Origin: Erinaceus europaeus
Lineage: Eukaryota; Chordata; Mammalia; Eulipotyphla; Erinaceidae
Reading direction: 5' to 3'
Assembly (NCBI RefSeq): GCF_950295315.1
Contig: NC_080185.1
Span: forward strand, 48,899,237 to 48,963,236
DNA length: 64,000 nucleotides
Shown piece after piece: positions 1 through 13,335 of this stretch; position 1 is the first letter of the stretch, and each line of letters opens with the position of its first letter. Both the position numbers and the translations under genes were made by a program. The notes beneath the pieces are model-generated. The model made no database searches. It was given only the letters and a program-made list of their open reading frames with translations, and was not told where the DNA came from.

Positions 1-852
1 TGTTTCAACCCAGTTTTCCCAGTACCATTTATTGAAGAGAGCTTCCTTCTTCCCTTTTTCAAAAATTAGATTTCCTTAGTTGTGGGGCTTTAGTTCTACT
101 GCTTTGTGTGCCTATTTTTGATGCAGTACAAGGCTGTTTTGATGATGATGGCCTTATAATATAGTTTGAGATCTGGGAGTGTGATGCCTCTATTTCTGTT
201 ACTTTTCCTCTAAATTGTTTTGGCAATTCTAGGTTTTTTTCTGGTTCCAGATAAATGACTGTAGTTTTTGTTCTATTCTCTTAAAGAAGCTTGGTGGAAC
301 TTTGATGGGTATCCCATAAAATTTGTATTTGGCTCTGCGGAGGATATTCATTTTGATATCAATTCTTCCAATCAATGAGATGGGATGTCTTTCCATTTCT
401 TGGTATCATTTTCTATTTCCTTGATAGTGACTCACAGTTTTCATTATAGAAATGTTTCACTTATTTGGTCATGTTTATTCTTAGGCATTTTACTCATTTT
501 AATGCAACGTTGAATGTGTGTGATTTCTGGGTATCATCTTCTTCTGATTTCCTGTTTGCATAAAGAGATGCCACTGATTTTTTGTATGTTGATTTTGTAG
601 AATGTCAGTGATATATTGCTTAATATCTTCTAGTAGTTTCCTTCTGGAAACTTTAGATTTCTCTATGATAATACCATATCATCTATAGATAGTAAGAGCT
701 TGACTTCTTCCTTTCCATTCTGTATTCCTTTGATTTCTTTCTCTTGCCTGATTGATATGGCAAGAACTTTCAATACTATGTTGCAGAGTAATGGTGATAA
801 TGAACAGCCCAGTCTAGTCCCCGATCTGAGGGGGAATGTTGTCAGCTTCTTT
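1..852 (-). mobile_element. L1 ORF2 fragment (minus), left copy of a duplicated block
   Basis: Antisense L1 ORF2 sequence, from the region downstream of the reverse transcriptase core back to just upstream of the FADD active-site region. It reads in the same order as 5185-6036 and, more diverged, 8399-9288. It stops at a T-rich stretch near 843-890, where the 3' end of the next L1 begins. Frame is broken by stops; only short pieces remain open. It is cut by the window edge on the left. Confidence 0.85.
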
Positions 853-2837
853 CTTTTTTTTAAAATTTATTTATTATTTTTTTAAATTTTTTATTTAAGA
901 AAGGATTAATGAACAAAAACATAAGGTAGGAGGGGTACAACTCCAAACAATTCCCACCACCCAATCTCCATAACCCACCCCCTCCCATGATAGCTTTCCC
1001 ATTCTTTAACCCTCTGGGAGCATGGACCCAGGGTCGTTGAGGGTTGCAGAAGATAGAAGGTCTGGCTTCTGTAATTGCTTCCCCGTTGAACATGGGCATT
1101 GACTGCTCAGTCTATACTCCCAGTCTGCCTCTATCTTTCCCTAGTAAGGTGTGTCTCTGAGGAAGCTGAGCTCCAGGACACATTGGTGGGGTCTTCAATC
1201 CAGGGAAGCCTGGCCAGCATCCTGGTGGCATCTGGAACCTGGTGAATGAAAAGAGAGTTAACATACGAAGCCAAATAATTTGTTGAGCAATCATGGATCC
1301 CAAGCTTGGAATAGTGGAGAAGAAGTGTTAGGGAGGTACTCACTGCAAACTCTAGTGTACTTCTGGTTTCAGGTATATATTTTGCAGTAGTTTATGGGTA
1401 CGTGTGAACATAAGCTCTCTCTCACAGAAACTGGTGTATATCTTGGTTATGGGACTTTGTTAGAAAGTGAACTACCTGAGATGAAATTAGAGTGTACTAT
1501 AAAAGGAAAGGTCTCACCCGAGTAATGAAGCTGAAGGGTTGTCATTCCACACGTGACGTCTCTGGACACAGTCTGAGGTGTTGAGGTGGCAATCATTGCA
1601 TTGGTTAGGTTGTGATCGGCGGATGCAATATTATTTCATTTGGATTGGGAGATGCATACGGGAAAGTGGGCCCTATCCAAGGGTTCCAGGACTGGGGGAA
1701 GTAGGGGCTTTATAGTGGAGATGTGAGGTTCCTGCTGTCTTAGAGTTCAAAAAGACAATCGATAGTTAATGTTATCATCACATTATTTGTTAATTGGGTT
1801 AACTTTGAAAAGTCCTTTTGTTATGGTTTGCTGTACAGTATCCAGTATCTTGTATATAGCTGTGCTATTGGATGCTTCTAATCTACTTGGTCTAGGCTTT
1901 TGAGAGAGTCCGCATATCAAATTCACAGCCTATATATTAAAAAGATTCAGTTTGTGTTTTGAGAAACTTTGAGACATACAACTGATTTCCCCCCTCTCAT
2001 ATTAATTAACTACTGATTTATATGTCTACATTTTGCTAGGAGTGTACATAAACACCATTCCCACCACCAAAAGACAGTGACCCATCCCTCCCGCCCACTC
2101 CCACCCCCCACTGGCCCAGGAAGCTGCATGTCTACCCCTCACCACTGGGTTTTTACTTTGGTGCCCTACTTACAATTTGATCAGGTCTTGCTTTTAGTTT
2201 CCCTTTCAGATCTTCTTAATCAACTTCTGTTGATGAGTGGGATCATCCCATACTCATCTTTATCTTTCTGACTTAGTTCACTTAACATAATTCCTTCTAG
2301 CTCTGTCCAAGATGGGTCAGAGAAGGTGGGTTCATTGTTCTTGATAGCTGCATAGTACCATTGTGTATATATACCACAGCTTTCTCAGCCACTCATCTGT
2401 TGTTGGGCACCTGGGTTGCTTCCAGGTTTTAGCTATTATGAATTGTGCTGCTATGAACATAGGAGTACACACCTCTTTTTTGGTTGAGTGTTATGGAGTC
2501 CTTGGGGTATAACCCCAGGGAGAAATTACTGGATCACATGGAAGGTCCATGTCTAGCCTTCTGAGAGTTTTCCAGACTGCTCTCCACAGAGGCTGGACCA
2601 ATTTACATTCCCACCAGCAATGTAAAGGGTTCCTCTGTCCCCACATCCTCTCCAGCATTTGTTGCTGCTGTCCTTTTTGATGTATGCCATTCTTACAGGA
2701 GTGAGGTGGTATCTTAGTGATGTCTTAATTTGCATTTCTCTGACAATCAGTGACCTAGAGCAATTTTTCATATGTTTGTTAGCCTTTTAGATCTCCTCTG
2801 AGGTGAAAGTTTTGCTCATATGCTCTGCCCATTTTTT
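853..2837 (-). mobile_element. L1 3' part (minus): tail, 3'UTR and ORF2 C-terminus
   Basis: A T-rich tract at 853-897 is the A-tail of a minus-strand L1. The 3'UTR follows to about 2219, and the ORF2 stop codon lies at 2220-2222 on the minus strand. ORF2 C-terminal sequence continues to 2837, where it breaks at a T-run and another L1 3' end starts. The 3'UTR is the short form, about 1.34 kb. The element is decayed and non-functional. Confidence 0.85.
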
Positions 2838-5800
2838 TTTTTATTTAAATTTTTAATTTAAGAAAGGATTAGTGAACAAAAGCATAAGGTAGGAGGGGTA
2901 CAACTCCACACAATTCCCACCACCCAATCCCCATAACCCACCCTCTCCCATGATAGCCTTCCCATTCTCTAGCCCTCTGGGAGCATGGACCCAGGGTCGT
3001 TGAGGGTTGCAGAAGGTAGAGGGTCTGGCTTCTGTAATTGCTTCCCCGCTGAACATGGGCGTTGACTGGTCGGTCCATACTCCCAGTCTGCCTCTCTCTT
3101 TCCCTAGTAAGGTGTGTCTCTGGGGAAGCTGAGCTCCAGGACACATTGGTGGGGTCTTCAATCCAGGGAAGCCTAGCCAGCATCCTCGTGGCATCTGGAA
3201 CCTGGTGATTGAAAAGAGAGTTAACATACAAAGCCAAACAATTTGTTGAGCAAACATGGATCCCAAGATTGGAATAGTGGAGAGGAAGTGTTGGGGAGGT
3301 ACTCACTGCAAACTCTAGTGTAATCCTGCTTTCAGGTATATATTTTGCAGTAGTTTATGGATACGTGTGCGCATACGCTCTCTCTCACAGAAACTGGTGT
3401 ATGTCTAGGTTATGGGACTTTGTTAGAAAGTGAACTACCTGAGATGAAATTAGAGTGTACTATAAAAGGAAAGGTCTCACCCGAGTAATGAAGCTGAAGG
3501 GTTGTCATTCCACACGTGAAGTCTCTGGATACACTCTGAGGTGAAGCATGTTGAGATGGCAATCGTTGCTTTGGTTAGGTTGTGATCGGCGGATGCAATA
3601 TTATTTGGTATGGATTGGGAGAAGCATACGGGAAAGTGAGCCCTATCCATGGGTGCCAGGACTGGGGGAAGTAGGGGCTCTATAGTGAAGATGTGAGGTT
3701 CCTGCTGTCTTAGGGTTCAAAAAGACAATCAATAGTTAATATTATCATCACATTATTTGTTAATTGGGTTAACTTTGAAAAGTCCCTTTGTTATGGTTTG
3801 CTGTACAGTACCCAGTATCTTGTATATAGCTGTGCTATTGGAAGCCTCCAATCTACTTGGTCTAGGCTTTTGAGAGAGTCCGCATATCAAATACGTAGCC
3901 TATCTATTAAAAAGATTCAGTTTGTCTCCTGTGAACCTTTGAGACATACAATTGATTTCCCCCTCTCATATTAATTAACTACTGATTTATATGTCTACAT
4001 TTTGCTAGGAGTGTACATAAACACCATTCCCATCACCAAAGGACCGTGACCCATCCCTCCCGCCCATTCCCACCCCCCACTGGCCCAGAAAGCTACATGT
4101 CTACCCCTCACCACTGGGTTTTTTCTTTGGTGCCCTACTTACAGTTTAGTGAGGTCCTGCTTTTAGTTTCCCTTTCAGATCTTCTAAGTCAGCTTCTGTT
4201 GATGAGTGGGATCATCCCATACTCATCTTTAACTTTCTGACTCAGTTCACTTAACATAATTCCTTCTAGCTCTGTCCAAGAGGGGTCAGAGAAGGTGGGT
4301 TCATTGTTCTTGATAGCTGCATAGTATTCCATTGTGTATATATACCACAGCTTTCTCAGCCACTCATCTGTTGTTGGGCACCAGTTTCCTTCCAGGTTTT
4401 AGCTATTATGAATTGTGCTGTTATGAACATACGTGTACACATATCTTTTTGATTGGGCATTATGTAATCCTTGGGGTATATCCCCAAGAGAGGAATTACT
4501 GGGTCATATAGAAGGTCTATTTTTAGCCTTGTGAGAGTTCTCCAGACTGCTCTCCACAGAGGCTGGACCAATATACATTCCCACCAGCAGTGAAGAAGGG
4601 TTCCTCTGTCCCCACAGACTCTCCAACATTTGTTGCTGCTGTCCCTTTTGATGCATGCCATTCTCACAGGAGTGAGGTGGTATCTCAATGTTGTCGTTAT
4701 TTATATCTCTCTGACAATCAGTGACCTGAAGAAGTTTTTCATGTGTTTGTTAGCCTTTTGGATCTCCTCTGAAGTGAATGTCTTGTTCACATCCTCTGCC
4801 CATTTCTGGATGGGGTCATTTTCTTTTTTGGTGCTAAGTTTGCTGAGCTCTTTGTATATTTTGGTTATTAATCTCGTATGATGTATGGCATGTGAAGATC
4901 TTCTCCCATTCTGTGAGGGGTCTCTTTGTTTGTGTGATGGTTTCTTTGGCTGTGCAGAAGATTTTCAATTTGATATAGTCCCATTGGTTTGTTTCTGCTT
5001 TAGTATTCCTTTCAATTGGGTTTGTTTCATCAAAGATGTCCTTGAAGTTTAGGTGGGAAAGTGTTCCACCAATGTTTTCCTCTAAGTATTTAATAGTTTC
5101 TTGTCTACCATCCAGGCCCTTGATCCAGATGAAGTTGCTTTTTGTTTCTGGTGAGATAAGGTGGTTCAATTTCATTCTTCTGCATGTTTCAACCCAGTTT
5201 TCCCAGTACCATTTATTGAAGAGAGCTTCCTTCTTCCCTTTTTCAAAAATTAGATTTCCTTAGTTGTGGGGCTTTAGTTCTACTGCTTTGTGTGCCTATT
5301 TTTGATGCAGTACAAGGCTGTTTTGATGATGATGGCCTTATAATATAGTTTGAGATCTGGGAGTGTGATGCCTCTATTTCTGTTACTTTTCCTCTAAATT
5401 GTTTTGGCAATTCTAGGTTTTTTTCTGGTTCCAGATAAATGACTGTAGTTTTTGTTCTATTCTCTTAAAGAAGCTTGGTGGAACTTTGATGGGTATCCCA
5501 TAAAATTTGTATTTGGCTCTGCGGAGGATATTCATTTTGATATCAATTCTTCCAATCAATGAGATGGGATGTCTTTCCATTTCTTGGTATCATTTTCTAT
5601 TTCCTTGATAGTGACTCACAGTTTTCATTATAGAAATGTTTCACTTATTTGGTCATGTTTATTCTTAGGCATTTTACTCATTTTAATGCAACGTTGAATG
5701 TGTGTGATTTCTGGGTATCATCTTCTTCTGATTTCCTGTTTGCATAAAGAGATGCCACTGATTTTTTGTATGTTGATTTTGTAGAATGTCAGTGATATAT

Positions 5801-6036
5801 TGCTTAATATCTTCTAGTAGTTTCCTTCTGGAAACTTTAGATTTCTCTATGATAATACCATATCATCTATAGATAGTAAGAGCTTGACTTCTTCCTTTCC
5901 ATTCTGTATTCCTTTGATTTCTTTCTCTTGCCTGATTGATATGGCAAGAACTTTCAATACTATGTTGCAGAGTAATGGTGATAATGAACAGCCCAGTCTA
6001 GTCCCCGATCTGAGGGGGAATGTTGTCAGCTTCTTT
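2838..6036 (-). mobile_element. L1 (minus): 3' tail, 3'UTR and ORF2 3' portion
   Basis: The T-rich tract 2832-2868 is the tail. The 3'UTR runs to about 4188, and the ORF2 stop codon lies at 4189-4191 on the minus strand. ORF2 sequence extends to about 6036, where another L1 tail interrupts it. The ORF2 part has several frame breaks; a 113-codon open piece at 4834-5175 is the longest. It is older than the element at 6037-10645, which ends within it. Confidence 0.82.
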
Positions 6037-8021
6037 CTTTTTTTTAAAATTTATTTATTATTTTTTTAAATTTTTTATTTAAGAAAGGATTAATGAACAA
6101 AAACATAAGGTAGGAGGGGTACAACTCCAAACAATTCCCACCACCCAATCTCCATAACCCACCCCCTCCCATGATAGCTTTCCCATTCTTTAACCCTCTG
6201 GGAGCATGGACCCAGGGTCGTTGAGGGTTGCAGAAGATAGAAGGTCTGGCTTCTGTAATTGCTTCCCCGTTGAACATGGGCATTGACTGCTCAGTCTATA
6301 CTCCCAGTCTGCCTCTATCTTTCCCTAGTAAGGTGTGTCTCTGAGGAAGCTGAGCTCCAGGACACATTGGTGGGGTCTTCAATCCAGGGAAGCCTGGCCA
6401 GCATCCTGGTGGCATCTGGAACCTGGTGAATGAAAAGAGAGTTAACATACGAAGCCAAATAATTTGTTGAGCAATCATGGATCCCAAGCTTGGAATAGTG
6501 GAGAAGAAGTGTTAGGGAGGTACTCACTGCAAACTCTAGTGTACTTCTGGTTTCAGGTATATATTTTGCAGTAGTTTATGGGTACGTGTGAACATAAGCT
6601 CTCTCTCACAGAAACTGGTGTATATCTTGGTTATGGGACTTTGTTAGAAAGTGAACTACCTGAGATGAAATTAGAGTGTACTATAAAAGGAAAGGTCTCA
6701 CCCGAGTAATGAAGCTGAAGGGTTGTCATTCCACACGTGACGTCTCTGGACACAGTCTGAGGTGTTGAGGTGGCAATCATTGCATTGGTTAGGTTGTGAT
6801 CGGCGGATGCAATATTATTTCATTTGGATTGGGAGATGCATACGGGAAAGTGGGCCCTATCCAAGGGTTCCAGGACTGGGGGAAGTAGGGGCTTTATAGT
6901 GGAGATGTGAGGTTCCTGCTGTCTTAGAGTTCAAAAAGACAATCGATAGTTAATGTTATCATCACATTATTTGTTAATTGGGTTAACTTTGAAAAGTCCT
7001 TTTGTTATGGTTTGCTGTACAGTATCCAGTATCTTGTATATAGCTGTGCTATTGGATGCTTCTAATCTACTTGGTCTAGGCTTTTGAGAGAGTCCGCATA
7101 TCAAATTCACAGCCTATATATTAAAAAGATTCAGTTTGTGTTTTGAGAAACTTTGAGACATACAACTGATTTCCCCCCTCTCATATTAATTAACTACTGA
7201 TTTATATGTCTACATTTTGCTAGGAGTGTACATAAACACCATTCCCACCACCAAAAGACAGTGACCCATCCCTCCCGCCCACTCCCACCCCCCACTGGCC
7301 CAGGAAGCTGCATGTCTACCCCTCACCACCGGGTTTTTACTTTGGTGCCCTACTTACAATTTGATCAGGTCTTGCTTTTAGTTTCCCTTTCAGATCTTCT
7401 TAATCAACTTCTGTTGATGAGTGGGATCATCCCATACTCATCTTTATCTTTCTGACTTAGTTCACTTAACATAATTCCTTCTAGCTCTGTCCAAGATGGG
7501 TCAGAGAAGGTGGGTTCATTGTTCTTGATAGCTGCATAGTACCATTGTGTATATATACCACAGCTTTCTCAGCCACTCATCTGTTGTTGGGCACCTGGGT
7601 TGCTTCCAGGTTTTAGCTATTATGAATTGTGCTGCTATGAACATAGGAGTACACACCTCTTTTTTGGTTGAGTGTTATGGAGTCCTTGGGGTATAACCCC
7701 AGGGAGAAATTACTGGATCACATGGAAGGTCCATGTCTAGCCTTCTGAGAGTTTTCCAGACTGCTCTCCACAGAGGCTGGACCAATTTACATTCCCACCA
7801 GCAATGTAAAGGGTTCCTCTGTCCCCACATCCTCTCCAGCATTTGTTGCTGCTGTCCTTTTTGATGTATGCCATTCTTACAGGAGTGAGGTGGTATCTTA
7901 GTGATGTCTTAATTTGCATTTCTCTGACAATCAGTGACCTAGAGCAATTTTTCATATGTTTGTTAGCCTTTTAGATCTCCTCTGAGGTGAAAGTTTTGTT
8001 CATATGCTCTGCCCATTTTTT
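5185..8021 (+). repeat. Direct repeat, copy 2 of the 2,837-bp block
   Basis: Same-orientation copy of 1-2837. On its right (8022 onward) the L1 ORF2 continues without a break, and on its left (before 5185) another L1 ORF2 continues without a break. This copy therefore sits in its original context, and copy 1 carries the novel joint at 2837/2838. Confidence 0.9.
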
Positions 8022-10645
8022 GATGGGGTCATTTGCTTTTTTGGTGCTAAGTTTGCTGAGCTCTTTATGTATTTTGGTTATTAGTTTCTTGTCTGATGTC
8101 TGGCATGTGAAGATCTTCTCCCATTCTGTGAGGGGTCTCTCTGTTTGCTTAATATTTTCTTTGGATGTGCAGAAGCTTTTCAATTTGATGTAGTCCCATT
8201 GGTTTGTTTCTGCTTTGGTCTTCCTTGCAATTGGGTTTGATTCATCAAAGATGTCCTTGAGGTGTATGTGGGAAAGTGTTTTACCAATGTTTTCCTCTAA
8301 GTATTTGATGGTATCTGGTCTGACATCTAGGTCTTTGACCAATTTTGAGTTGATTTTTGTTTCTGGTGAGATAAATTGGTTCAATTTCATTCTTCTGCTT
8401 GTTTCAACCCAGTTTTCCCAGCACCATTTATTGAAGAGAGCCTCCTTTTTCCATTTAATCCTTTGGGCCCTCTTATCAAAGATTAGATGCCCATAGGTGT
8501 TGGGATTTACTTCTGGGCTTTCAATTCTGTTCCACTGGTCTATGTGCCTATTTTTGTTTCAGTACCATGCTGTTTTGATGATGATGGCTTTATAATATAG
8601 TTTAAGGTCTGGGAGTGTGATGCCTCCATTTCTGTTTCTTTTCCTTAAGATGGTTTTGGCAATTCTAGGTGTTTTCATGTTCCAGGTAAATGATTGTAGT
8701 GTTTTTTCTATTCTCTTAAAGAAGCTTGGTGGAACTTTGATGGGTATTGAATTAAATTTGTATATGGCTCTGGGGAGAATATTCATTTTGATGATATTTA
8801 TTCTTCCAATCCATGAGCATGGGATATCTTTCCATTTCTTGGTATCAGTTTCTATTTCCTTGAGTAGCGACTCTTAGTTTTCAGCATACAAGTCTTTCAC
8901 TTCTTTGGTCAACTTTATTCCTAGGTATTTGACTGATTTTGCTGAAACAGTAAATGGGAGTGACTTCTGGATGTCTTCTTCAGATTTAGTGTTTGCATAA
9001 AGAAATGCCACTGATTTTTGTACATTGATTTTGTAGCCTGATACCTTGCTATATTGCCTAATAACTTCCAGTAGTTTTCTGTTGGATTCTTTAGGTTTTT
9101 CTATGTATACTATCATATCATCTGCAAATAGTGAGAGCTTGACTTCTTCCCTTCCAATCTGTATTCCTTTGATTTCTTTCTCTTGCCTGATTGCTATGGA
9201 AAGTACTTCGAATACTATGTTGAAGAGTAATGGTGATAGTGGACAGCCCTGTCTAGTCCCCGATCTCAGGGGGAATGCTTTCAGCTTCTGTCCATTGAGT
9301 ATGATGTTGGCTGTAGGTTTGCTATATATAGACTCCACTATCTTGAATAATTTCCCATCTATTCCCATTTTTTGTAGTGTTTTGAGCATGAACAGGTGTT
9401 GGATTTTGTCAAAGGCTTTCTCTGCATCTATTGAGATAATCATGTGGTTTTTGGCTTTGCTATTATTGATATGGTGAATGACATTGATTCACTTATGGAT
9501 GTTGAACCAGCCTTGCATTCCTGGGATGAATCCCAATTGGTCATGATGAACAATCTTTTTGATGTGTTGCTGTATCCGGTTGGCCAAGATCCTGTTTAAT
9601 ATTTTGGCATCTATGTTCATCATAGATATTGGTCTGTAGTTTTCCTTTTTTCTTCTGTCCCTATCAGCTTTTGGTATGAGAGTGATGTTGACTTCATAGA
9701 AGATGGAAGGGAGTATTCCTGTTTCTTCAATCTTATGGAATAGCTTAAGAAGTATGGGTATTAACCCTTTCCTGAAAGTTTTGTAGAATTCGTTTGTGAA
9801 GCCATCTGGTGCAGGACTTTTGTTGTTGGGGAGATTCTTAATAACAGTTTCAATTTCTTTGTCTGTGATTGGTGCATTTAGATTTTGTAGTTCTTCTTGG
9901 TTCAGTTTTGGAAGGGCACAGGTTTCTAGGAATTGTTCCATTTCTTCCAGATTCTCTAGCTTGGTGGTGTATAGTTCTTTATAGAAGTTTCACAGGATTC
10001 TCTGGATTTCTGTGGTGTCAGTTGTGATATCTCCTCCGTCGTTTACAATTCTATTAATTTGAGTCTTCTCTCTTTTTTGTTTGGTGAGTCTGGCTAGGGG
10101 TTTGTCAATTTTTTTTAATCTTTCAAAGAACCAACATTTGGCTTCATTGATCTTTTGTTTGGTTCTTTTATTTTCGATGTTGTTTATTTCTGCTCGAACT
10201 TTAGTGATTTCTGACCTTCTGATTGCTTTAGGGTTCCTTTGTTCCTCTTCCTCTAGGTCCTTGTGGTGTGCAGTAAGGTCGTTCATTTGAGCTTCTTCTT
10301 GGTGTTTATATGTGATTGTATGGCTATAAGTTTCCCTCTCAGTACTGCTTTAGCTGTGTCCCAAATATTTTGATAGGTTGTGTCTTCATTTTCATTAGTT
10401 TCCAGGAACATTTGAATTTCCTGTTTGAGTGAGTCTCTGACTCAGTGGTTCTTAAGGAGCATGTTGTTTAGTTTCCAAATTCTGTGTCTTTTAATAATTT
10501 TCCATTTGTTGTTAAATGTTAGTTTTTCTCCACTGTGGTATGAGAAGATACTTGGGATTATTTCAATGTTCTTGAATTTATTGATGCTGTCTTTGTGGCC
10601 TAACATGTAGTCTATCCTTGAGTATGTGTTATGTGGATTTGAAAA
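6037..10645 (-). mobile_element. L1 (minus), 5'-truncated in the endonuclease domain
   Basis: The tail at 6037-6075 is followed by a short-form 3'UTR to 7403. ORF2 runs from 7404 to 10645, where it stops abruptly inside the endonuclease region (a short stretch around NPHNTYSRIDYMLG is readable near 10600-10645) and unrelated 3'UTR sequence starts. This is the usual 5' truncation of L1 copies. The 3' end sits in a T-rich stretch of the preceding L1 ORF2. Confidence 0.83.
7404..10645 (-). pseudogene. L1 ORF2 pseudogene (reverse transcriptase and C-terminal domains)
   Basis: ORF2 of an L1 retrotransposon encodes an apurinic-type endonuclease followed by a reverse transcriptase that copies L1 RNA at the nicked target. 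Here the minus-strand frame carries the reverse transcriptase active-site motif FADD (in [14 protein letters not shown], near 9110-9150), the preceding [14 protein letters not shown] motif (near 9250-9290), and the finger-region motifs NKSPAPDGF and [13 protein letters not shown] between about 9489 and 9830. At least six open pieces (for example 8874-9443 and 9489-9941) are separated by stops and frameshifts, and the endonuclease start is missing, so no complete protein can be made. The identity as L1 ORF2 is certain from the motif order. Confidence 0.85.
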
Positions 10646-10882
10646 GACATACAATCAATTTCCCCCCTCTCATATTAATTAACTAGTGATTCATATGACT
10701 ACACTTTACTAGGAATATATACAAACACCATTCCCACCACCAAAAGACTGTTCTGTCCCCCCCTCCTGCAACTCTGGGAAGCCAAATGTCTACCCTCCCC
10801 ATCACCACAGGAATTTTACTTTGGTGCCCTACTCTCAATTTAGTCAGACCCTGCTTTTAGATTCCCTTTCTGATCTTCTTTC

Positions 10883-13277
10883 TCAACTTCTGTTGATGAG
10901 TGGGATCATCCCATACTCATCTTTTTCTTTCTGACTTAGCTCACTTAACATAATTCCTTCTAGTTCCGTCCAAAATGGATCATAGAAGTTGAGTTCATTG
11001 TTCTTAATAGCTGCATAGTATTCCACTGTGTATAAATACCATAGATTTTAAAGCCACTCATCTGTTTTTGGGCACCTGGGTTGCTTCCAGGTTTTAGATA
11101 TAATGAATTGTGCTGCAATGAACATAGGTGTACACATATCTTTTTGGCTGGGAATTTTGGAATCATTGGGGTATATTCCCAGGAGAGGAATTACTGGGTC
11201 ATATGGAAGGTCCATTCTTAACTTGTGAGATTTCTCCAGACTGCTCTCCACAGAGGCTGGACCAATTTATATTCTCACCAGCAGTGCTCTGTCCCCATAG
11301 CCTCTCCAGCATTTGTTGCTGCTGTCCTTTTTATGTATGTCATTCTCATAGGAGTGAGGTGGTATCTCAGTGTTATCTTTATTTACATTTTTCTGTCAAT
11401 CAGCGACCTGGAGCTGTTTTTCATATGTTTGTTAGCCTTTTGGATCACCTCTAAGTGAATGTTTTGTTCATGTCCTCTGCCGATTTTTTAATGGGTGTCA
11501 TTTGCTTTTTCGGTGCTAAGTTTGCTGAGCTCTTTGTATATTTTGGTGATTAGTCTCTTGTCTGATGAACTGCATGTGAAGATTTTATCCCATTCTGTGA
11601 GGCGTCTCTTTGTTTGTGTGATAGTTTCTTTGGCTGTGCAGAAGGTTTTCAATTTGATGTAGTCCCTTTGGTTTGTTTTTGCTGTAGTCTTCCTTACAGT
11701 TAGGTTTGTTTCATCAAAGATGTCCTTGAAGTTTAGGTGGGAAAGTGTTCCACCAATCTTTTCCTCTAAGTACTTGATAGTTTCTGGTCTAACATCCATG
11801 TCTTTGATCCATTTGGTATTGGCTTTTGTTTCTGGTGAGATAAGGTGGTTCAATTTTATTCTTCTGCATGTTTCAACCCAGTTTTGCTGGGAAGATTCTT
11901 AATAACTGTTTTGATTTCTTAGTCTCTGATTGGTGCATTCAGGGTTTGTAGTTCGTCTTGTTTCAGTTTTGGAAGGGCATATACTTCTAGGAATTCTTTC
12001 ATTTCTGCCAGATTCTCTACCTTCGTGGTGTGTAGTTCTTCACAGGAGTTTCACATGATTTTCTGGATTTCTGTGGTGTACGTTGTGATATTTCTTTTGT
12101 TCTTTACAATTCTATTTATTTGAGTCTTCTTTTTTTTAAGTGAGTCTGGCTAGGGCTTTGTCAATCTTGTTTGATTTTTCAAAGAACCAACATTTGTCTT
12201 CATTGATCTTTTGTATGGTTCTCTTATTTTTGATGTTGTTTATTTCTGCTCTAATTTTAGTGATTTCCATCCTTCTGGTTGCTTTAGGGTCCCTTTCTTC
12301 TTCTTCCTTTAAGTCCCTAAGACATGCAGCAAGATCCTTTATTTGAGCTTTGTTGTTGTTGTTGTTGTTCTCTAATATGTGATTTTATGGCTATGAGTTT
12401 CCCTGCTTAAGTTGTGTCCCAAATATTTTGATAAGTTGTGTCTTCATTTTCATTTATTTCCAGGAACATTTGAATTTCTTGCTTGAGTGCCTCTCTTACC
12501 CAGCAGTTATTAAGCGGTATGTTGTTGAGTTTTCAAATTCTGTGACTTTTAGTAATTTTCTGTTTGTTGTTGAATGTTAACTTTACTCCACTGTGGTCTG
12601 AGAAGATACTTGGGTTGATTTCAATGGTCTTGAATTTTTTTATATTGTCTTTGTGGCCTAAAATGTGGTCTATCCTTGAGGATGTACTGTGTGGATTTGA
12701 AAAGAATATTTATTGCAGTTTTTTGGGGTGAAGGACTCTGAAAATATCCAGGAGGTCTAGTCTGTCCATATCATCATTTAGTTCTCTTGTTTCTTTGTTG
12801 GTTTTCTGCTTCATTAATCTGTCTAATTGTTAGAGTAGGGTGTTGAAGTCTCTCATTATTATTGCATTACTATTGATGTATTTTTGTAGTTCTTTCACTA
12901 GGTGTTTAATGTATTTAGATGGTCCCTCATTGGGTGCATAGATGTTGATAATTGTTAAACCTTCTTGGCTATTGATCCTGTAATCATTATGTGATAGCCT
13001 TGCCTATCTTTTATTACTTTATTTAATTTAAAGTCTATGGTGTCAGAGATGAGAATGGCTGTTCCTGCCTTTTTTGTGGTCTATCAGCCTGTATGATAGC
13101 TTTCCATCCTTTCACTTGAAGTCTGTGTTTGTCTTAATGTGTCACCTGGGATTCTTGCAAGCAGCATATGTTTGGGTTGTGCTTTTTGATTCATCCTCTC
13201 ACTCAATGCCTTTTAATGGGTGAATTTAAGCCATTGACATTTATAGATGTTATGGATTGAATGTATTGTAGTGCCAT
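10883..13277 (-). pseudogene. L1 ORF2 pseudogene with internal deletion of the reverse transcriptase core
   Basis: The minus-strand start codon at 13275-13277 aligns with the ORF2 start at 40307 (both begin MALQYI-like), and the stop lies at 10883-10885. The deletion at about 11886 removes the reverse transcriptase active-site region, so the product could not reverse transcribe. The endonuclease end (about 12650-13277) is also broken by stops. A (TTG)n run at 12351-12369 lies within the ORF. Clearly a dead copy. Confidence 0.75.
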
Positions 13278-13335
13278 TATTCAACAATTTTTTATTTGCT
13301 CTGATATATTGCAAGTATTATGGTGATGTTCTTGT

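Larger units (their letters stand above)
1..2837 (+). repeat. Direct repeat, copy 1 (2,837 bp, period 5,184)
   Basis: This stretch recurs at 5185-8021 in the same orientation. Comparing by eye I saw only two substitutions, at 2146/7330 and 2815/7999. Homology ends sharply at 2837/8021 inside a T-run following GCCCATTTTTT. The left limit is unknown because copy 1 is cut by the window edge. The pattern fits a tandem duplication whose second unit is 2838-8021, or an assembly duplication. Confidence 0.9.

Noticed and set aside
2838..8021. Insertion of one 5.2-kb L1 into another with target duplication GCTCTGCCCATTTTTT
   Set aside because: Any tandem duplication gives the same flanks, and the insert would have to contain a near-identical copy of 1-2837. 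Tandem or assembly duplication is simpler.
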